NCBI GenBank assembly: GCA_934418125.1
Contig: CAKRWT010000004.1
Location: 62,001-126,000, forward strand
Source of the DNA: an uncultured Lachnospiraceae bacterium
GTDB taxonomy: Bacteria > Bacillota > Clostridia > Lachnospirales > Lachnospiraceae
DNA length: 64,000 bases
Direction of reading: 5' to 3'
This document shows, one piece after another, positions 45,484 through 53,735 of the stretch. Each line of letters starts with the position of its first letter. Position 1 is the first letter of the stretch. The notes under the pieces were generated by a model. The model had not been told where the DNA came from. It was given only the letters and a program-made list of their open reading frames with translations, and ran no database searches. A program made the position numbers and the translations under genes.

Positions 45484-45511
45484 AAAAAAGGGTGCCTTAT
45501 TCAGACACCCT
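45484..45511 (-). terminator. terminator after the DUF5688 gene
   Basis: Arms AGGGTG (45489-45494) and CACCCT (45506-45511), followed on the minus strand by six T. Lies 14 bases beyond the stop codon. Confidence 0.85.
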
Positions 45512-45524
45512 GTACATAAGTCAC

Positions 45525-46421
45525 TCATCCTGCTAACCTTACGTTTCCTTCTTTTCTATCGAAGAAGAAGATGTAATCCGATAGAATTAATTCAGGCTCC
45601 AGCACCGTCATGTTAACCTCCCGAACGATATTTGCATATCCATGAGCCAGCTCCTCATCATATTCTCCTGGCACCAGGATTACTTCATGCACCGAACAGG
45701 GCAAAATATACAAATCACTATTCATCTCCTCTGCAAACTCTTTCAGTTTTGACGTACCATAGATCATTTCCTTTGCGCCATACTGCTGACTTTTCGTAGT
45801 CATCACATACATGTCCACTACTTGATCATCTAACTCCTCTCGCAACATATCAAATACACTTGGTGCCATTTCATCCATTCTAACGATAACAGGGTCTTCA
45901 TTCTTCTGAATGTTTTCCTCTGCATCTGCAATAAACTGCTTTTCTGACACACCCCACCTCTCAAGATGCTCCTTTGTAATTACCAAGGATCCTATACTTC
46001 CCGGTGCAATATTCAAAGAACACTGATATACAACTGCCAAATCCATCACCCTTCTGTGAGGTGAATTCTGCAACATATCTTTATTTCGATCATAATTGAT
46101 AAGTCGGCATCCTAACCTTGATTTGACCTCTTCATAATTCAGGAAGAAATCCAATACATTATCTTTTACGTCCATCATTCCATTTTCGCAATCTACAACT
46201 ACCTGTTTTGCGATATCCTCTAAAGACATTTCTCCTGCCTCAAAAGAATCCCAATAATTTTCCACATACGTTGTAGCTGCAATTTTCTTCCCGGGATGAA
46301 TGATGCTAAACCCCATTAATTCTACCCCATTATTTTTCTTGACTTTAACCAGCTTTACCTCTCTACCTGATTTTACTTCCACTTCCGTTCTAAGTAGCTT
46401 TGCAAATTCTGTTTTTTCCAT
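45525..46421 (-). CDS. DUF5688-family protein
   Basis: 298 aa, ATG at 46421 with TTTGGAGGATAACGAGA. Seen: N-terminal helix, VKKNNGVELMGFSIIHPGKK, then CRLINYDRNKDMLQNSPHRR, MDLAVVYQCSLNIAPGSIGS and a C-terminal YILPCSVHEVILVPGEYDEE. This is the DUF5688 layout common in mobile elements of gut Lachnospiraceae; the biochemical role is unknown. It is the gene nearest the right end and has a good promoter (46471-46499). Confidence 0.8.
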   Translation of the reverse strand: MEKTEFAKLLRTEVEVKSGREVKLVKVKKNNGVELMGFSIIHPGKKIAATTYVENYWDSFEAGEMSLEDIAKQVVVDCENGMMDVKDNVLDFFLNYEEVKSRLGCRLINYDRNKDMLQNSPHRRVMDLAVVYQCSLNIAPGSIGSLVITKEHLERWGVSEKQFIADAEENIQKNEDPVIVRMDEMAPSVFDMLREELDDQVVDMYVMTTKSQQYGAKEMIYGTSKLKEFAEEMNSDLYILPCSVHEVILVPGEYDEELAHGYANIVREVNMTVLEPELILSDYIFFFDRKEGNVRLAG

Positions 46422-46470
46422 TCTCGTTATCCTCCAAATATTATTTTCAACTTCTCAAGTTGATGGATGG

Positions 46471-46499
46471 ATTCTAACGCTGGGATATACTTTTGTCAG
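46471..46499 (-). promoter_or_regulatory. CAGCGTTA-type promoter, copy 4
   Basis: Minus strand CTGACA (46494-46499), 17-base spacer ending in CAGCGT, TAGAAT (46471-46476). It gives a leader of about 40 nt for the DUF5688 gene. Best of the four copies. Confidence 0.65.
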
Positions 46500-46587
46500 C
46501 GGTGTTATTAGCCGGAATTCTTACTTCTTTTTAGTCAAATAGCCGGACTTATACTCAAATTTTATTTCATACTTCCAAACCACAAAA

Positions 46588-46617
46588 AAAGAGACCAACT
46601 TTTCAATTGGTCTCTTT
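46588..46617 (-). terminator. element-supplied terminator for the rebuilt rpsR operon
   Basis: Arms AAAGAGACCAA (46588-46598) and TTGGTCTCTTT (46607-46617), T-run of seven on the minus strand. It lies about 80 bases beyond the rpsR stop, inside the element, and replaces the native terminator displaced to 27513-27547. Confidence 0.88.
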
Positions 46618-46697
46618 AAGTCTGAGTCAAAAATCGTGAGTCAAACTTGTGTCAAATTACAATCCCAAATGCCCGAAAACCCTTATTTTACAAGGCT

Positions 46698-46958
46698 TTA
46701 ATCTTGTACATAAGGCATCAGTGCTACGTGTCTTGCACGTTTGATAGCTACTGTAAGAGCTCTCTGATGTTTCGCACAGTTACCGGTAATTCTTCTAGGA
46801 AGAATCTTACCTCTTTCAGATACATATCTTTTCAGCTTGTTTGTATCTTTGTAATCAATTACGTTATCTTTACCACAGAATACACAAACTTTTTTTCTTC
46901 TGCGCATTCCGCCCTTTTTCTTAGGGAAATCTGGCTTATCTGTCTTATTAAATGCCAT
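46698..46958 (-). CDS. rpsR: 30S ribosomal protein S18, 3' end rebuilt by the element
   Basis: 86 aa, full length. Seen: Lys/Arg-rich N-terminus with CVFCGK, then [40 protein letters not shown] and [12 protein letters not shown]. The codons from about Tyr83 to the stop lie outside the 16-bp core on the element side, so the element provides them (TAT GTA CAA GAT) and keeps the protein unchanged. It ends the rpsF-ssb-rpsR operon. Confidence 0.97.
   Translation of the reverse strand: MAFNKTDKPDFPKKKGGMRRRKKVCVFCGKDNVIDYKDTNKLKRYVSERGKILPRRITGNCAKHQRALTVAIKRARHVALMPYVQD
46711..46726. repeat. right attachment-site core (attR)
   Basis: TAAGGCATCAGTGCTA, identical to 27570-27585, inside the 3' coding end of rpsR. 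Confidence 0.9.
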
Positions 46959-46987
46959 GGTTTTTGCCTCCTTCTAAAATCTGACAA

Positions 46988-47428
46988 TTAGTTGAACGGC
47001 AGTTCCTCATCGATTCCATCCGGAATATTCATAAATCCATCACCTGCTGCTGATGGCTCAGGTCTTCCTGCAGGAGCAAATCCCCCATCGCCGGCACCGG
47101 CACTGTTTTTGCTCTCAGCAAATTCCTGTTCTTCCACAACCACGTCTGTTGTATAGACTTTGACACCATCCTTATTGGTATAGCTGCCAGTCTGGATACG
47201 TCCTGTCACAACAATTTTGGTTCCTTTGTGGAAATATTTCTCAGCAAACTCTCCTGCTCTTCCAAAGGCAACACAGTTGATAAAATCTGCTGTCTGTCCA
47301 TCATTGTTTCGATTGGTTCTGCGGTCTACTGCTAATGAGTATCTCGCAACTGCCATAGCGTTTTCACCCTGGGAATATCTTACTTCCGGATCCCGGGTTA
47401 AACGTCCCATAAGTATTACCTTGTTCAT
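46988..47428 (-). CDS. ssb: single-stranded DNA-binding protein
   Basis: 146 aa. Seen: OB fold with MNKVILMGRLTRDPEVRYSQ, then FINCVAFGRAGEFAEKYFHK and TKIVVTGRIQTGSYTNKDG; a Gly/Ala/Pro-rich linker; and the acidic tip DGIDEELPFN that binds partner proteins. It coats single-stranded DNA in replication and repair. It sits between rpsF and rpsR, the classical arrangement. Confidence 0.97.
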   Translation of the reverse strand: MNKVILMGRLTRDPEVRYSQGENAMAVARYSLAVDRRTNRNNDGQTADFINCVAFGRAGEFAEKYFHKGTKIVVTGRIQTGSYTNKDGVKVYTTDVVVEEQEFAESKNSAGAGDGGFAPAGRPEPSAAGDGFMNIPDGIDEELPFN

Positions 47429-47440
47429 AAATACCTCTTT

Positions 47441-47731
47441 CTATTTCTCGTCTTGTCTAACGCACAGGTATCTGATGACATTGTCCATAATGCGGATACG
47501 GCTTTCGATTTCAGCCGGAACATTACTTTCTGCTTCGAACTGGATGAAGTAATAGAAAGCGTCTTTCATTTTCTGTACTTCGTAAGCTAATCTCTTCTTA
47601 CCCCAGTCGTCAACATTTGTAATCTTTCCACCGAATCTTTCTACTAAAGCTTTTGCTTTTTCTAAAGTAGCAGCTCTTTCGTCATCTTCGATTTTTGCAC
47701 TAACAACAACGGCTAATTCATATTTGTTCAT
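47441..47731 (-). CDS. rpsF: 30S ribosomal protein S6
   Basis: 96 aa, ATG at 47731 with AAGGAGGTAACGAAGC. Seen: MNKYELAVVVSAKIEDDERA, then VDDWGKKRLAYEVQKMKDAF and RIRIMDNVIRYLCVRQDEK. It binds 16S rRNA together with S18. First gene of the rpsF-ssb-rpsR operon. The conserved S6-S18 autoregulatory leader was looked for but not identified with confidence. Confidence 0.97.
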   Translation of the reverse strand: MNKYELAVVVSAKIEDDERAATLEKAKALVERFGGKITNVDDWGKKRLAYEVQKMKDAFYYFIQFEAESNVPAEIESRIRIMDNVIRYLCVRQDEK

Positions 47732-47876
47732 GCTTCGTTACCTCCTTTTGGTCTCTGGCCCCTTCTTAAAAAGGAGCAAGGATGTTTGGCTTTTATGTTT
47801 TCACAAGCCAATTCAGTATATCACGAGTATCTATCATACCATGCTTCTTCTGAATTCGCAAGTGTTTTCCTGATTT

Positions 47877-48062
47877 TTATTGATTTTTGGGCATAATTTC
47901 TTTTATGTTTTTTTCTGCCTGTCTTCTGGCAATCATTATCTGATGTCCACAGCCCATACATTTTAATCGGAAATCAGCACCTACCCTGAGTACTTCCCAT
48001 TCCTTGGAGCCACATGGATGCTGTTTTTTCAGTTTTAAAATATCACCTACCTGAATATCCAT
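47877..48062 (-). CDS. DUF951 protein
   Basis: 61 aa from the ATG at 48062 (GAGGATTAGT site). Seen: MDIQVGDILKLKKQHPCGSK, then EWEVLRVGADFRLKCMGCGH with CxxC, and IMIARRQAEKNIKEI. This is the DUF951 signature, a small probable zinc/SH3-type protein of unknown function, often near ychF or parB in Firmicutes. The 45 bases before its start are nearly repeated before leuA. Confidence 0.88.
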   Translation of the reverse strand: MDIQVGDILKLKKQHPCGSKEWEVLRVGADFRLKCMGCGHQIMIARRQAEKNIKEIMPKNQ

Positions 48063-48065
48063 ACT

Positions 48066-48112
48066 AATCCTCATTTCTGCGCACGTTCTTTGCGCATACC
48101 GGGTTTGTGCCT
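48066..48112 (-). repeat. leader repeat, copy A (before the DUF951 gene)
   Basis: Shares about 41 of 46 bases with 50586-50632, including CTCATTTCTGCGCACG and GGTTTGTG. On the minus strand it runs straight into the ribosome site and start codon. Outer GCGCGC and GTGCGC could pair in RNA. Confidence 0.7.
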
Positions 48113-48137
48113 GCGCGCCTTTTGCACATATCTTACT

Positions 48138-48851
48138 TTATAACCGGGAGAATATTTCCCCTATGCTTCCCTGTACAATCAAGTCTGCAATGGAATCCCT
48201 GGGTGTTGGTGTCTTATTGACCAGCACCAGTTTATTTCCCTGATAATAGTCCAGTAGACCGGCTGCCGGATACACGGCTAAAGAAGTGCCTCCTACAATG
48301 AGCACGTCTGCCTGGCTGATATAGTGGATGGCATCCCGCAGGGTGTTTTCATCCAGTCCCTCTTCATAGAGTACCACATCCGGCTTAATGTTTCCCCCAC
48401 AGTCACAGGTGGGAACACCTTGCGTATGGAGAATGTAGTCCTCGCCATAGAATTTACCGCATTTTTCACAGTAATTGCGAAGAACAGAGCCATGCAGTTC
48501 CAACACTACCTTACTGCCAGCCACCTGATGAAGTCCATCTATATTCTGGGTAATAACCGCTTTGAGTTTTCCTGCTTTCTCCCATTCGGCCAATTTTAAA
48601 TGCGCTGCATTGGGTTTTGCACCCGGACATAGCATTTTTGCCCGGTAAAAACGGTAAAATTCCTCCGGATTCCTTCGGTAAAAGCTATGGCTGAGAATGG
48701 TTTCCGGCGGATATTCATACTGTTGGTTATACAGTCCGTCCACACTTCTAAAATCAGGAATTCCACTCTCAGTAGATACCCCTGCGCCACCAAAAAACAC
48801 AATGTTATCGCTTTCTTCTATCAGCTTGCGAAGCTGTTCTGTCTGCTGCAT
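48138..48851 (-). CDS. cobB: NAD-dependent protein deacylase (Sir2 family)
   Basis: 237 aa. It removes acyl groups from lysines using NAD. Seen: FFGGAGVSTESGIPDFRSVD (NAD binding), ITQNIDGLHQVAG with the catalytic His later in LELHGSVLRN, four Cys zinc ligands (CEKCGK and CDC-type CDCGG), and GTSLAVYPAAGL. It is 50 bases from leuA. Normal length for bacterial CobB/SrtN. Confidence 0.94.
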   Translation of the reverse strand: MQQTEQLRKLIEESDNIVFFGGAGVSTESGIPDFRSVDGLYNQQYEYPPETILSHSFYRRNPEEFYRFYRAKMLCPGAKPNAAHLKLAEWEKAGKLKAVITQNIDGLHQVAGSKVVLELHGSVLRNYCEKCGKFYGEDYILHTQGVPTCDCGGNIKPDVVLYEEGLDENTLRDAIHYISQADVLIVGGTSLAVYPAAGLLDYYQGNKLVLVNKTPTPRDSIADLIVQGSIGEIFSRL

Positions 48852-48901
48852 AAGCTCACCCCATGTCTTCCGCTAATCCCGTTTTGGTTCTGTTATCCGA
48901 T

Positions 48902-50581
48902 TTACTTGTCTCCGAGCCCCAGTCTGTTTAGCGCGGAGAAAATTGCTCTTACAGATGCTCTTGTAATATTGGAGCTCACTCCTACACCATAGGTTACTCT
49001 TCCATCGTCTACATCTAACAGATGGATATAGGCTGCTGCCTGGGAATTGGAGCCACTCTGTAATGCATGCTCTTCGTAATCCAGAATCTTAATGTCGATA
49101 TTAAGCTCCTGGGAAAGACCACGTTTCACGGCATCAATAGGTCCGTTACCAACTGCTTCAAATTTCTTCTCGACTCCCTTATTCGTATACGTTACTTCTA
49201 CCCTTGTATCAAACTGGGACTTCGTTTCTCCACTTAAATCGTCTACACGCAGCTTGCGGAAATGAATCGGCTCTTTCTGGTCAAGATACTGCTCTTTGAA
49301 GCTTTCCATAATCTGGTCTGGGGATACCTCGCCCTGTTTCTCTGAAATCTTCTGGATAACGTTTGCAAATTCCTTGTGCATACCTTTTGGCAGCTTGAAA
49401 CCAAAGTAAGTATCCATAACAAAGGCAACACCGCCCTTTCCGGACTGGGAATTGATACGGACAATCGGCTCGTACTCTCTTCCGATGTCTGCCGGGTCGA
49501 TTGGCAGATACGGCACCTGCCAGATTTCGTTTCCACGTTCCTTCATTGCCTTAACACCCTTGTTGATAGCATCCTGGTGAGAACCAGAGAAAGCAGTAAA
49601 CACTAATTTGCCGGCATAAGGATGTCTTGGATGAATCGGAATCTTGCAACATCTTTCATAAATTTCAATGCTCTCATTTACATGTTCAATGGCTAACTTC
49701 GGGTCTAAGCCCTGGGAAAACATATTGTAAGCAATATTTAAAATATCCACATTACCGGTTCTCTCTCCGTTACCAAACAAGGTTCCTTCCACACGGTCTG
49801 CACCGGCAAGCAGGGCCAACTCTGCACTGGCCACACCGGTTCCCCTGTCATTATGTGGATGTACGCTCAAAATAATACTTTCCCTGTTCTTGAAGTGCTT
49901 ATTCATCCATTCAATCTGGTCTGCGTATACGTTAGGTGTATTCATCTCTACCGTAGACGGCAGATTGATAATCATAGGGTTCTCTTTGGTCGGTCCCCAT
50001 TCTTCCTGTACTGCGGTACAGATATCCAGTGCAAAATCAAGCTCAGTTCCGGTAAAGCTCTCTGGAGAATACTCTAAAATAATCTTACCTGGGAAGTTTG
50101 CTGCATGGCGTTTTACCATCTTAGTTCCTTCCACAGCAATATGAATAATCTGCTCCTTATCCATATTAAAAACGACATCCCGCTGTAAGGTAGAGGTCGA
50201 ATTGTAAATATGTACGATTGCCTGTTTACAGCCTTCAATGGATTCAAAGGTTCTCTCTACCAATTCCTCACGGCACTGTGTCAGTACCTGTACTACTACA
50301 TCATCCGGAATCAGCTTACGGTCTACTAACTGACGTAAAAAATCAAATTCAATCTGGCTGGCTGCCGGAAATCCTATCTCAATCTCCTTAAATCCCAGTT
50401 TTATCAGATAATTAAAGAATTCAATCTTTTCAGAAACAATCATAGGGTCAATCAATGCCTGGTTTCCATCTCGTAAATCTACACTACACCAGACAGGTGC
50501 CTTTTCAATTTCCTTGTTCGGCCATTCTCTTTCCGGATACGAAATGACCGGATTTTTACGGTAATGCTTGTAATTTAACAT
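48902..50581 (-). CDS. leuA: 2-isopropylmalate synthase
   Basis: 559 aa from the ATG at 50581 (GAGGAGTAAG site); the upstream ATG at 50632 lies in the leader repeat. First step of leucine synthesis from 2-oxoisovalerate and acetyl-CoA. Seen: CSVDLRDGNQALIDPM, barrel with LSVHPHNDRGTGVASAELAL and GTLFGNGERTGNVDILNIAY, and a C-terminal LeuA regulatory domain at about 425-555. It is the longer LeuA2 type (actinobacterial/fungal-like), common in Lachnospiraceae. No T-box or peptide attenuator is seen before it. Confidence 0.95.
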   Translation of the reverse strand: MLNYKHYRKNPVISYPEREWPNKEIEKAPVWCSVDLRDGNQALIDPMIVSEKIEFFNYLIKLGFKEIEIGFPAASQIEFDFLRQLVDRKLIPDDVVVQVLTQCREELVERTFESIEGCKQAIVHIYNSTSTLQRDVVFNMDKEQIIHIAVEGTKMVKRHAANFPGKIILEYSPESFTGTELDFALDICTAVQEEWGPTKENPMIINLPSTVEMNTPNVYADQIEWMNKHFKNRESIILSVHPHNDRGTGVASAELALLAGADRVEGTLFGNGERTGNVDILNIAYNMFSQGLDPKLAIEHVNESIEIYERCCKIPIHPRHPYAGKLVFTAFSGSHQDAINKGVKAMKERGNEIWQVPYLPIDPADIGREYEPIVRINSQSGKGGVAFVMDTYFGFKLPKGMHKEFANVIQKISEKQGEVSPDQIMESFKEQYLDQKEPIHFRKLRVDDLSGETKSQFDTRVEVTYTNKGVEKKFEAVGNGPIDAVKRGLSQELNIDIKILDYEEHALQSGSNSQAAAYIHLLDVDDGRVTYGVGVSSNITRASVRAIFSALNRLGLGDK

Positions 50582-50585
50582 CTTA

Positions 50586-50632
50586 CTCCTCATTTCTGCG
50601 CACGCTCTTTGCACATGCCAGGTTTGTGTCAA
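50586..50632 (-). repeat. leader repeat, copy B (before leuA)
   Basis: Partner of 48066-48112. Outer GCGCAC (near 50632) and GTGCGC could pair, with an inner CACA/TGTG pair; the differences from copy A partly keep the pairing. Confidence 0.7.
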
Positions 50633-50662
50633 GTGCGCTCAGACACAAATCCCGTGTGTGAA

Positions 50663-50693
50663 AAAAGAAAGCCCGTTGATATACAACGGGCTT
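50663..50693 (-). terminator. terminator after the HPr gene
   Basis: Perfect arms AAGCCCGTTG (50669-50678) and CAACGGGCTT (50684-50693), followed on the minus strand by TCTTTTTT. Confidence 0.9.
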
Positions 50694-50703
50694 AAAAATC
50701 CTT

Positions 50704-50967
50704 CTATTCACCGAGTCCATTTTCTATCGCACTGACTAATGTCTTAAGTGCTTCTTCCTCGTCTTCGCCATCACATACAAACTCGACCTCATCACCACAC
50801 TTAACACATGCACCCAGTACACTTAAAACACTCTTGGCATTCGCTGTACTATCTCTGAATGTAAATGTTATTAATGATTTGAACTGCATCGCTTCCTTAC
50901 ATAGGATGCCTGCTGGTCTTAGATGTAGCCCTGTCGGATTTTTGATGACCACCTTTTGGCTTACCAT
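50704..50967 (-). CDS. ptsH: HPr-family phosphocarrier
   Basis: 87 aa. Seen: phosphorylated His15 in NPTGLHLRPAG and the regulatory Ser46 in ANAKSVLSVLGACVKCGDE, both placed as in HPr of Gram-positives. It transfers phosphate from Enzyme I to EIIA and, through Ser46-P, serves CcpA regulation. The Leu after His15 (instead of Ala) and the extra Cys residues are slightly unusual; it might be a Crh-like or dedicated HPr. Terminator follows. Confidence 0.92.
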   Translation of the reverse strand: MVSQKVVIKNPTGLHLRPAGILCKEAMQFKSLITFTFRDSTANAKSVLSVLGACVKCGDEVEFVCDGEDEEEALKTLVSAIENGLGE

Positions 50968-50987
50968 ACCACAATCCCTCCAATTCC

Positions 50988-51020
50988 GGTTACAGTCAGC
51001 ATCCCCCGCCGACTGTAACC
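50988..51020. repeat. perfect hairpin upstream of the HPr gene
   Basis: Arms GGTTACAGTC (50988-50997) and GACTGTAACC (51011-51020) around a C-rich loop. It lies between glmM and ptsH, 20 bases before the HPr start on the minus strand. No T-tract. Confidence 0.6.
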
Positions 51021-51060
51021 TTGTCTTAACTATAACATTTTTTCGGTACTATCACAAGTG

Positions 51061-52410
51061 TTATAGCATAATATTCTGTATCAATTCCGCTAAATTCTTA
51101 GCTTCTTCTTCTATCATCTTCTGGTCTTTTCCTTCAATCATAACTCTTACCAAAGGTTCTGTTCCGGATGGACGAATCAGCACACGTCCCTCTCCCGCAA
51201 ACTTTTCATTCAGAGCCGCAATGGCCTCTGCAATTTCCGGATATTCCATATATTTTTCTTTTTTATGGTTTGGTACTTTGGCATTTACCAGTGCCTGCGG
51301 CATTACTTCCATGATAGTTTTCAGTTCAGAAAGCGGTTTGCCGGTCTCTACCATAACCTGTAATACATGTAAGGCACTTAACAAACCATCTCCTGTTGTA
51401 TTCTCATCCAGGAAAATAACATGGCCTGACTGTTCTCCACCAAGACTTGCGCCAATCTCTTTCATTCTCTCTAATACATAACGATCACCGACCTTAGTCT
51501 GTTCCATGTTTATACCGTTCTTCTCTGCCATAAGGAAGAATCCCAGATTACTCATAACGGTAGCAACGATGGTATCCTTATTTAATTTGCCCTGGGCTTT
51601 CATGTGGTTTCCAACAAGTGCCATAATCTGGTCACCATCCACGATATTGCCTAATTCATCTACTGCTAACAGCCGGTCAGCATCTCCATCAAAAGCCAGT
51701 CCTACCTGCGCTTTTTCATAAACCACTCTTGCCTGCAATTCCTCCATGTGGGTAGAACCACAGTTAGCATTGATATTTGTGCCATCCGGATTATTATGAA
51801 TGGCTACCACTTCTGCTCCCAGTTCTTTCATCGTCTCTACGGAAGTATAATAAGAAGCACCTTCTGCACAGTCCAGTACAATCTTCATACCACGTAAATC
51901 CACGTTAACCGCTTTCATGGCATGATTAATATACTCTTCTCTGGCATCGGTACGATATTTAATCTTACCGACACCGGCACCGATAGGGAACTTCACTCCC
52001 TGCATATCACTCTTAATCAGGGCTTCGATTTCATCCTCCAGGGAATCCGGCAGTTTATATCCATTTCCATCAAAGAATTTAATGCCGTTATACTCTACCG
52101 GGTTGTGGGATGCCGAAATAACAACACCTGCATCTACTTTATATTTTCTGGTCAGATATGCTACTGCCGGAGTCGGAACTACTCCTACATACACAGCATT
52201 CGCTCCAACGGAACAGGCTCCTGCCATCAGTGCGTTGGCAAGCATATCTCCTGAGATTCTCGTATCACAGCCAACCATAATGGTTGGTTTATGCTCATTC
52301 TCTTTCGTGAGGACATAGGCTCCTGCCTGTCCTAACTGCATTGCCAGTTGTGGGGTTAATTCTTCATTGGCCACCCCTCTGACACCATCTGTTCCAAATA
52401 ATCTGCTCAT
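51061..52410 (-). CDS. glmM: phosphoglucosamine mutase
   Basis: 449 aa. It converts GlcN-6-P to GlcN-1-P for UDP-GlcNAc and the cell wall. Seen: [18 protein letters not shown], phospho-Ser101 in [18 protein letters not shown], the Mg site [31 protein letters not shown], and [15 protein letters not shown]. It follows cdaA-cdaR as in most Firmicutes; in other bacteria GlmM binds and inhibits CdaA. Confidence 0.97.
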   Translation of the reverse strand: MSRLFGTDGVRGVANEELTPQLAMQLGQAGAYVLTKENEHKPTIMVGCDTRISGDMLANALMAGACSVGANAVYVGVVPTPAVAYLTRKYKVDAGVVISASHNPVEYNGIKFFDGNGYKLPDSLEDEIEALIKSDMQGVKFPIGAGVGKIKYRTDAREEYINHAMKAVNVDLRGMKIVLDCAEGASYYTSVETMKELGAEVVAIHNNPDGTNINANCGSTHMEELQARVVYEKAQVGLAFDGDADRLLAVDELGNIVDGDQIMALVGNHMKAQGKLNKDTIVATVMSNLGFFLMAEKNGINMEQTKVGDRYVLERMKEIGASLGGEQSGHVIFLDENTTGDGLLSALHVLQVMVETGKPLSELKTIMEVMPQALVNAKVPNHKKEKYMEYPEIAEAIAALNEKFAGEGRVLIRPSGTEPLVRVMIEGKDQKMIEEEAKNLAELIQNIML

Positions 52411-52454
52411 ACTTAATACCTAACCTTTCCCATTCTGTCAGAATTCCCATTCTT

Positions 52455-53735
52455 CTATTCTTTTTCTATAATGTGTAATGCCACTTCCACTGCTTCTTTT
52501 ACTGAAATGGTGGATTCTGGCAGGGAAATATCCAATGTCACGCGATAAGTTCCCCTGCTTAACTCTTCCATTTCTTCCGAAGTCATCCATTCGGCTACAT
52601 CAATATATGGTGCTATATCTGTAACCGTAATGTTCTGTAAGTCAGCACTTAACCCCGTTAAGACAATGACACACTCTTCAGCCGGATCTGTAATCTCGCC
52701 TTCATAGCCTTCCGGCATATTGCGGATTTCAATATCTGTTACCGGTATGATAAACTGTTTTTCTACATTCTGTTCAATACCAACCGTAACATTTACCTTG
52801 CCGCTGAAATTATCCTCTGCAAGCTCAGTTCCATCTGGCAGGTAATCCTTCAAATCAACCAATGTGGTAACATCATCCTTTGCGCCTGTTACATCAATTA
52901 CGCCTTCCGGAACATCAATCGAATTGACATTTTCTATTACTTTGGATTTTCCGGCAATTGTCACCATGGTTCTGGTGCTTTCGATTTCTCCATTAAGACT
53001 GTACCCATCCGCAGGCATTCCTGTTATCTCATAATTTACAGGAACAGTCTTCCGTTCCAGAATCTCCACACTGACACGTACCTTACTGATACTCTTTTCT
53101 ATACTGTCAGATACAACCTCTTCCCCTTCATCGTTATAGAATCGAATCTCTATGTCTGTTCCAATATTACTGGTAAATCCAGAAACATCAATTTCAACCT
53201 GGGCTTTGGTAATCTGAGAGATAACTGACTCCGGTCCGGAAATCCGTATCAGGTTCTGTTCTGTGGACACATCACCTACCAGATAACCATCCTTTACCTC
53301 TCCCACAGTATTGATACGGATTGGCAGGGATTTTGTTTTCTTGTCTTCAATGTTCAGTCTGACACAATCAATACTTCCTGATATACTTTCCAGCTTATCA
53401 TTATATTTGTTCGTGGATAACCGGATAGAAATCGTATCCAGACTGGTCAGGTCATTCATATCTGCCACAGCAACCACATTGCTTTCATCCAGGGAATCGA
53501 TAATCGATCTGGCTGCCGTAATAGTTACCAAATCAATCACGTTGGTTCCATCCAACACTTCATATATCTGTCCGTTATCTGTAATCAATTCCGCATTTTT
53601 AATCGTAACCGGCACATCGGATACTTTCAGGGATGTTACCGGGTCATTGATATTCGTTACAATAATCCATAACGCAGCGGCAAATATGAAAGAGCCCAGT
53701 TTCAGTCCCCAGTTTTTCGTAAGTCTATTCTTCAT
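52455..53735 (-). CDS. cdaR: CdaA regulatory protein with YbbR repeats
   Basis: 426 aa. Seen: membrane helix at about 12-27 (LGSFIFAAALWIIVTNIND) and four YbbR-type beta repeats outside (for example LPIRINTVGEVKDGYLVGDV and VPVNYEITGMPADGYSLNGE). Established: CdaR is a membrane regulator of CdaA. It overlaps cdaA by 11 bases and lies 45 bases before glmM. Confidence 0.93.
   Translation of the reverse strand: MKNRLTKNWGLKLGSFIFAAALWIIVTNINDPVTSLKVSDVPVTIKNAELITDNGQIYEVLDGTNVIDLVTITAARSIIDSLDESNVVAVADMNDLTSLDTISIRLSTNKYNDKLESISGSIDCVRLNIEDKKTKSLPIRINTVGEVKDGYLVGDVSTEQNLIRISGPESVISQITKAQVEIDVSGFTSNIGTDIEIRFYNDEGEEVVSDSIEKSISKVRVSVEILERKTVPVNYEITGMPADGYSLNGEIESTRTMVTIAGKSKVIENVNSIDVPEGVIDVTGAKDDVTTLVDLKDYLPDGTELAEDNFSGKVNVTVGIEQNVEKQFIIPVTDIEIRNMPEGYEGEITDPAEECVIVLTGLSADLQNITVTDIAPYIDVAEWMTSEEMEELSRGTYRVTLDISLPESTISVKEAVEVALHIIEKE

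Larger units (their letters stand above)
27570..46726. mobile_element. 19.1-kb integrative element inserted in the 3' end of rpsR
   Basis: Bounded by the 16-bp direct repeats at 27570-27585 and 46711-46726. The integrase gene sits next to the left end and an excisionase-like gene beside it. Nearly all genes are on the minus strand, are AT-richer than the flanks, and are mostly unknown. Also present: orphan adenine methylase, XRE regulator, serine recombinase, SprT-like protein, DUF5688 protein, four coiled-coil paralogues and an iteron-like array. I found no relaxase, type IV secretion, capsid or terminase gene, so it probably depends on a helper for transfer. Confidence 0.9.
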
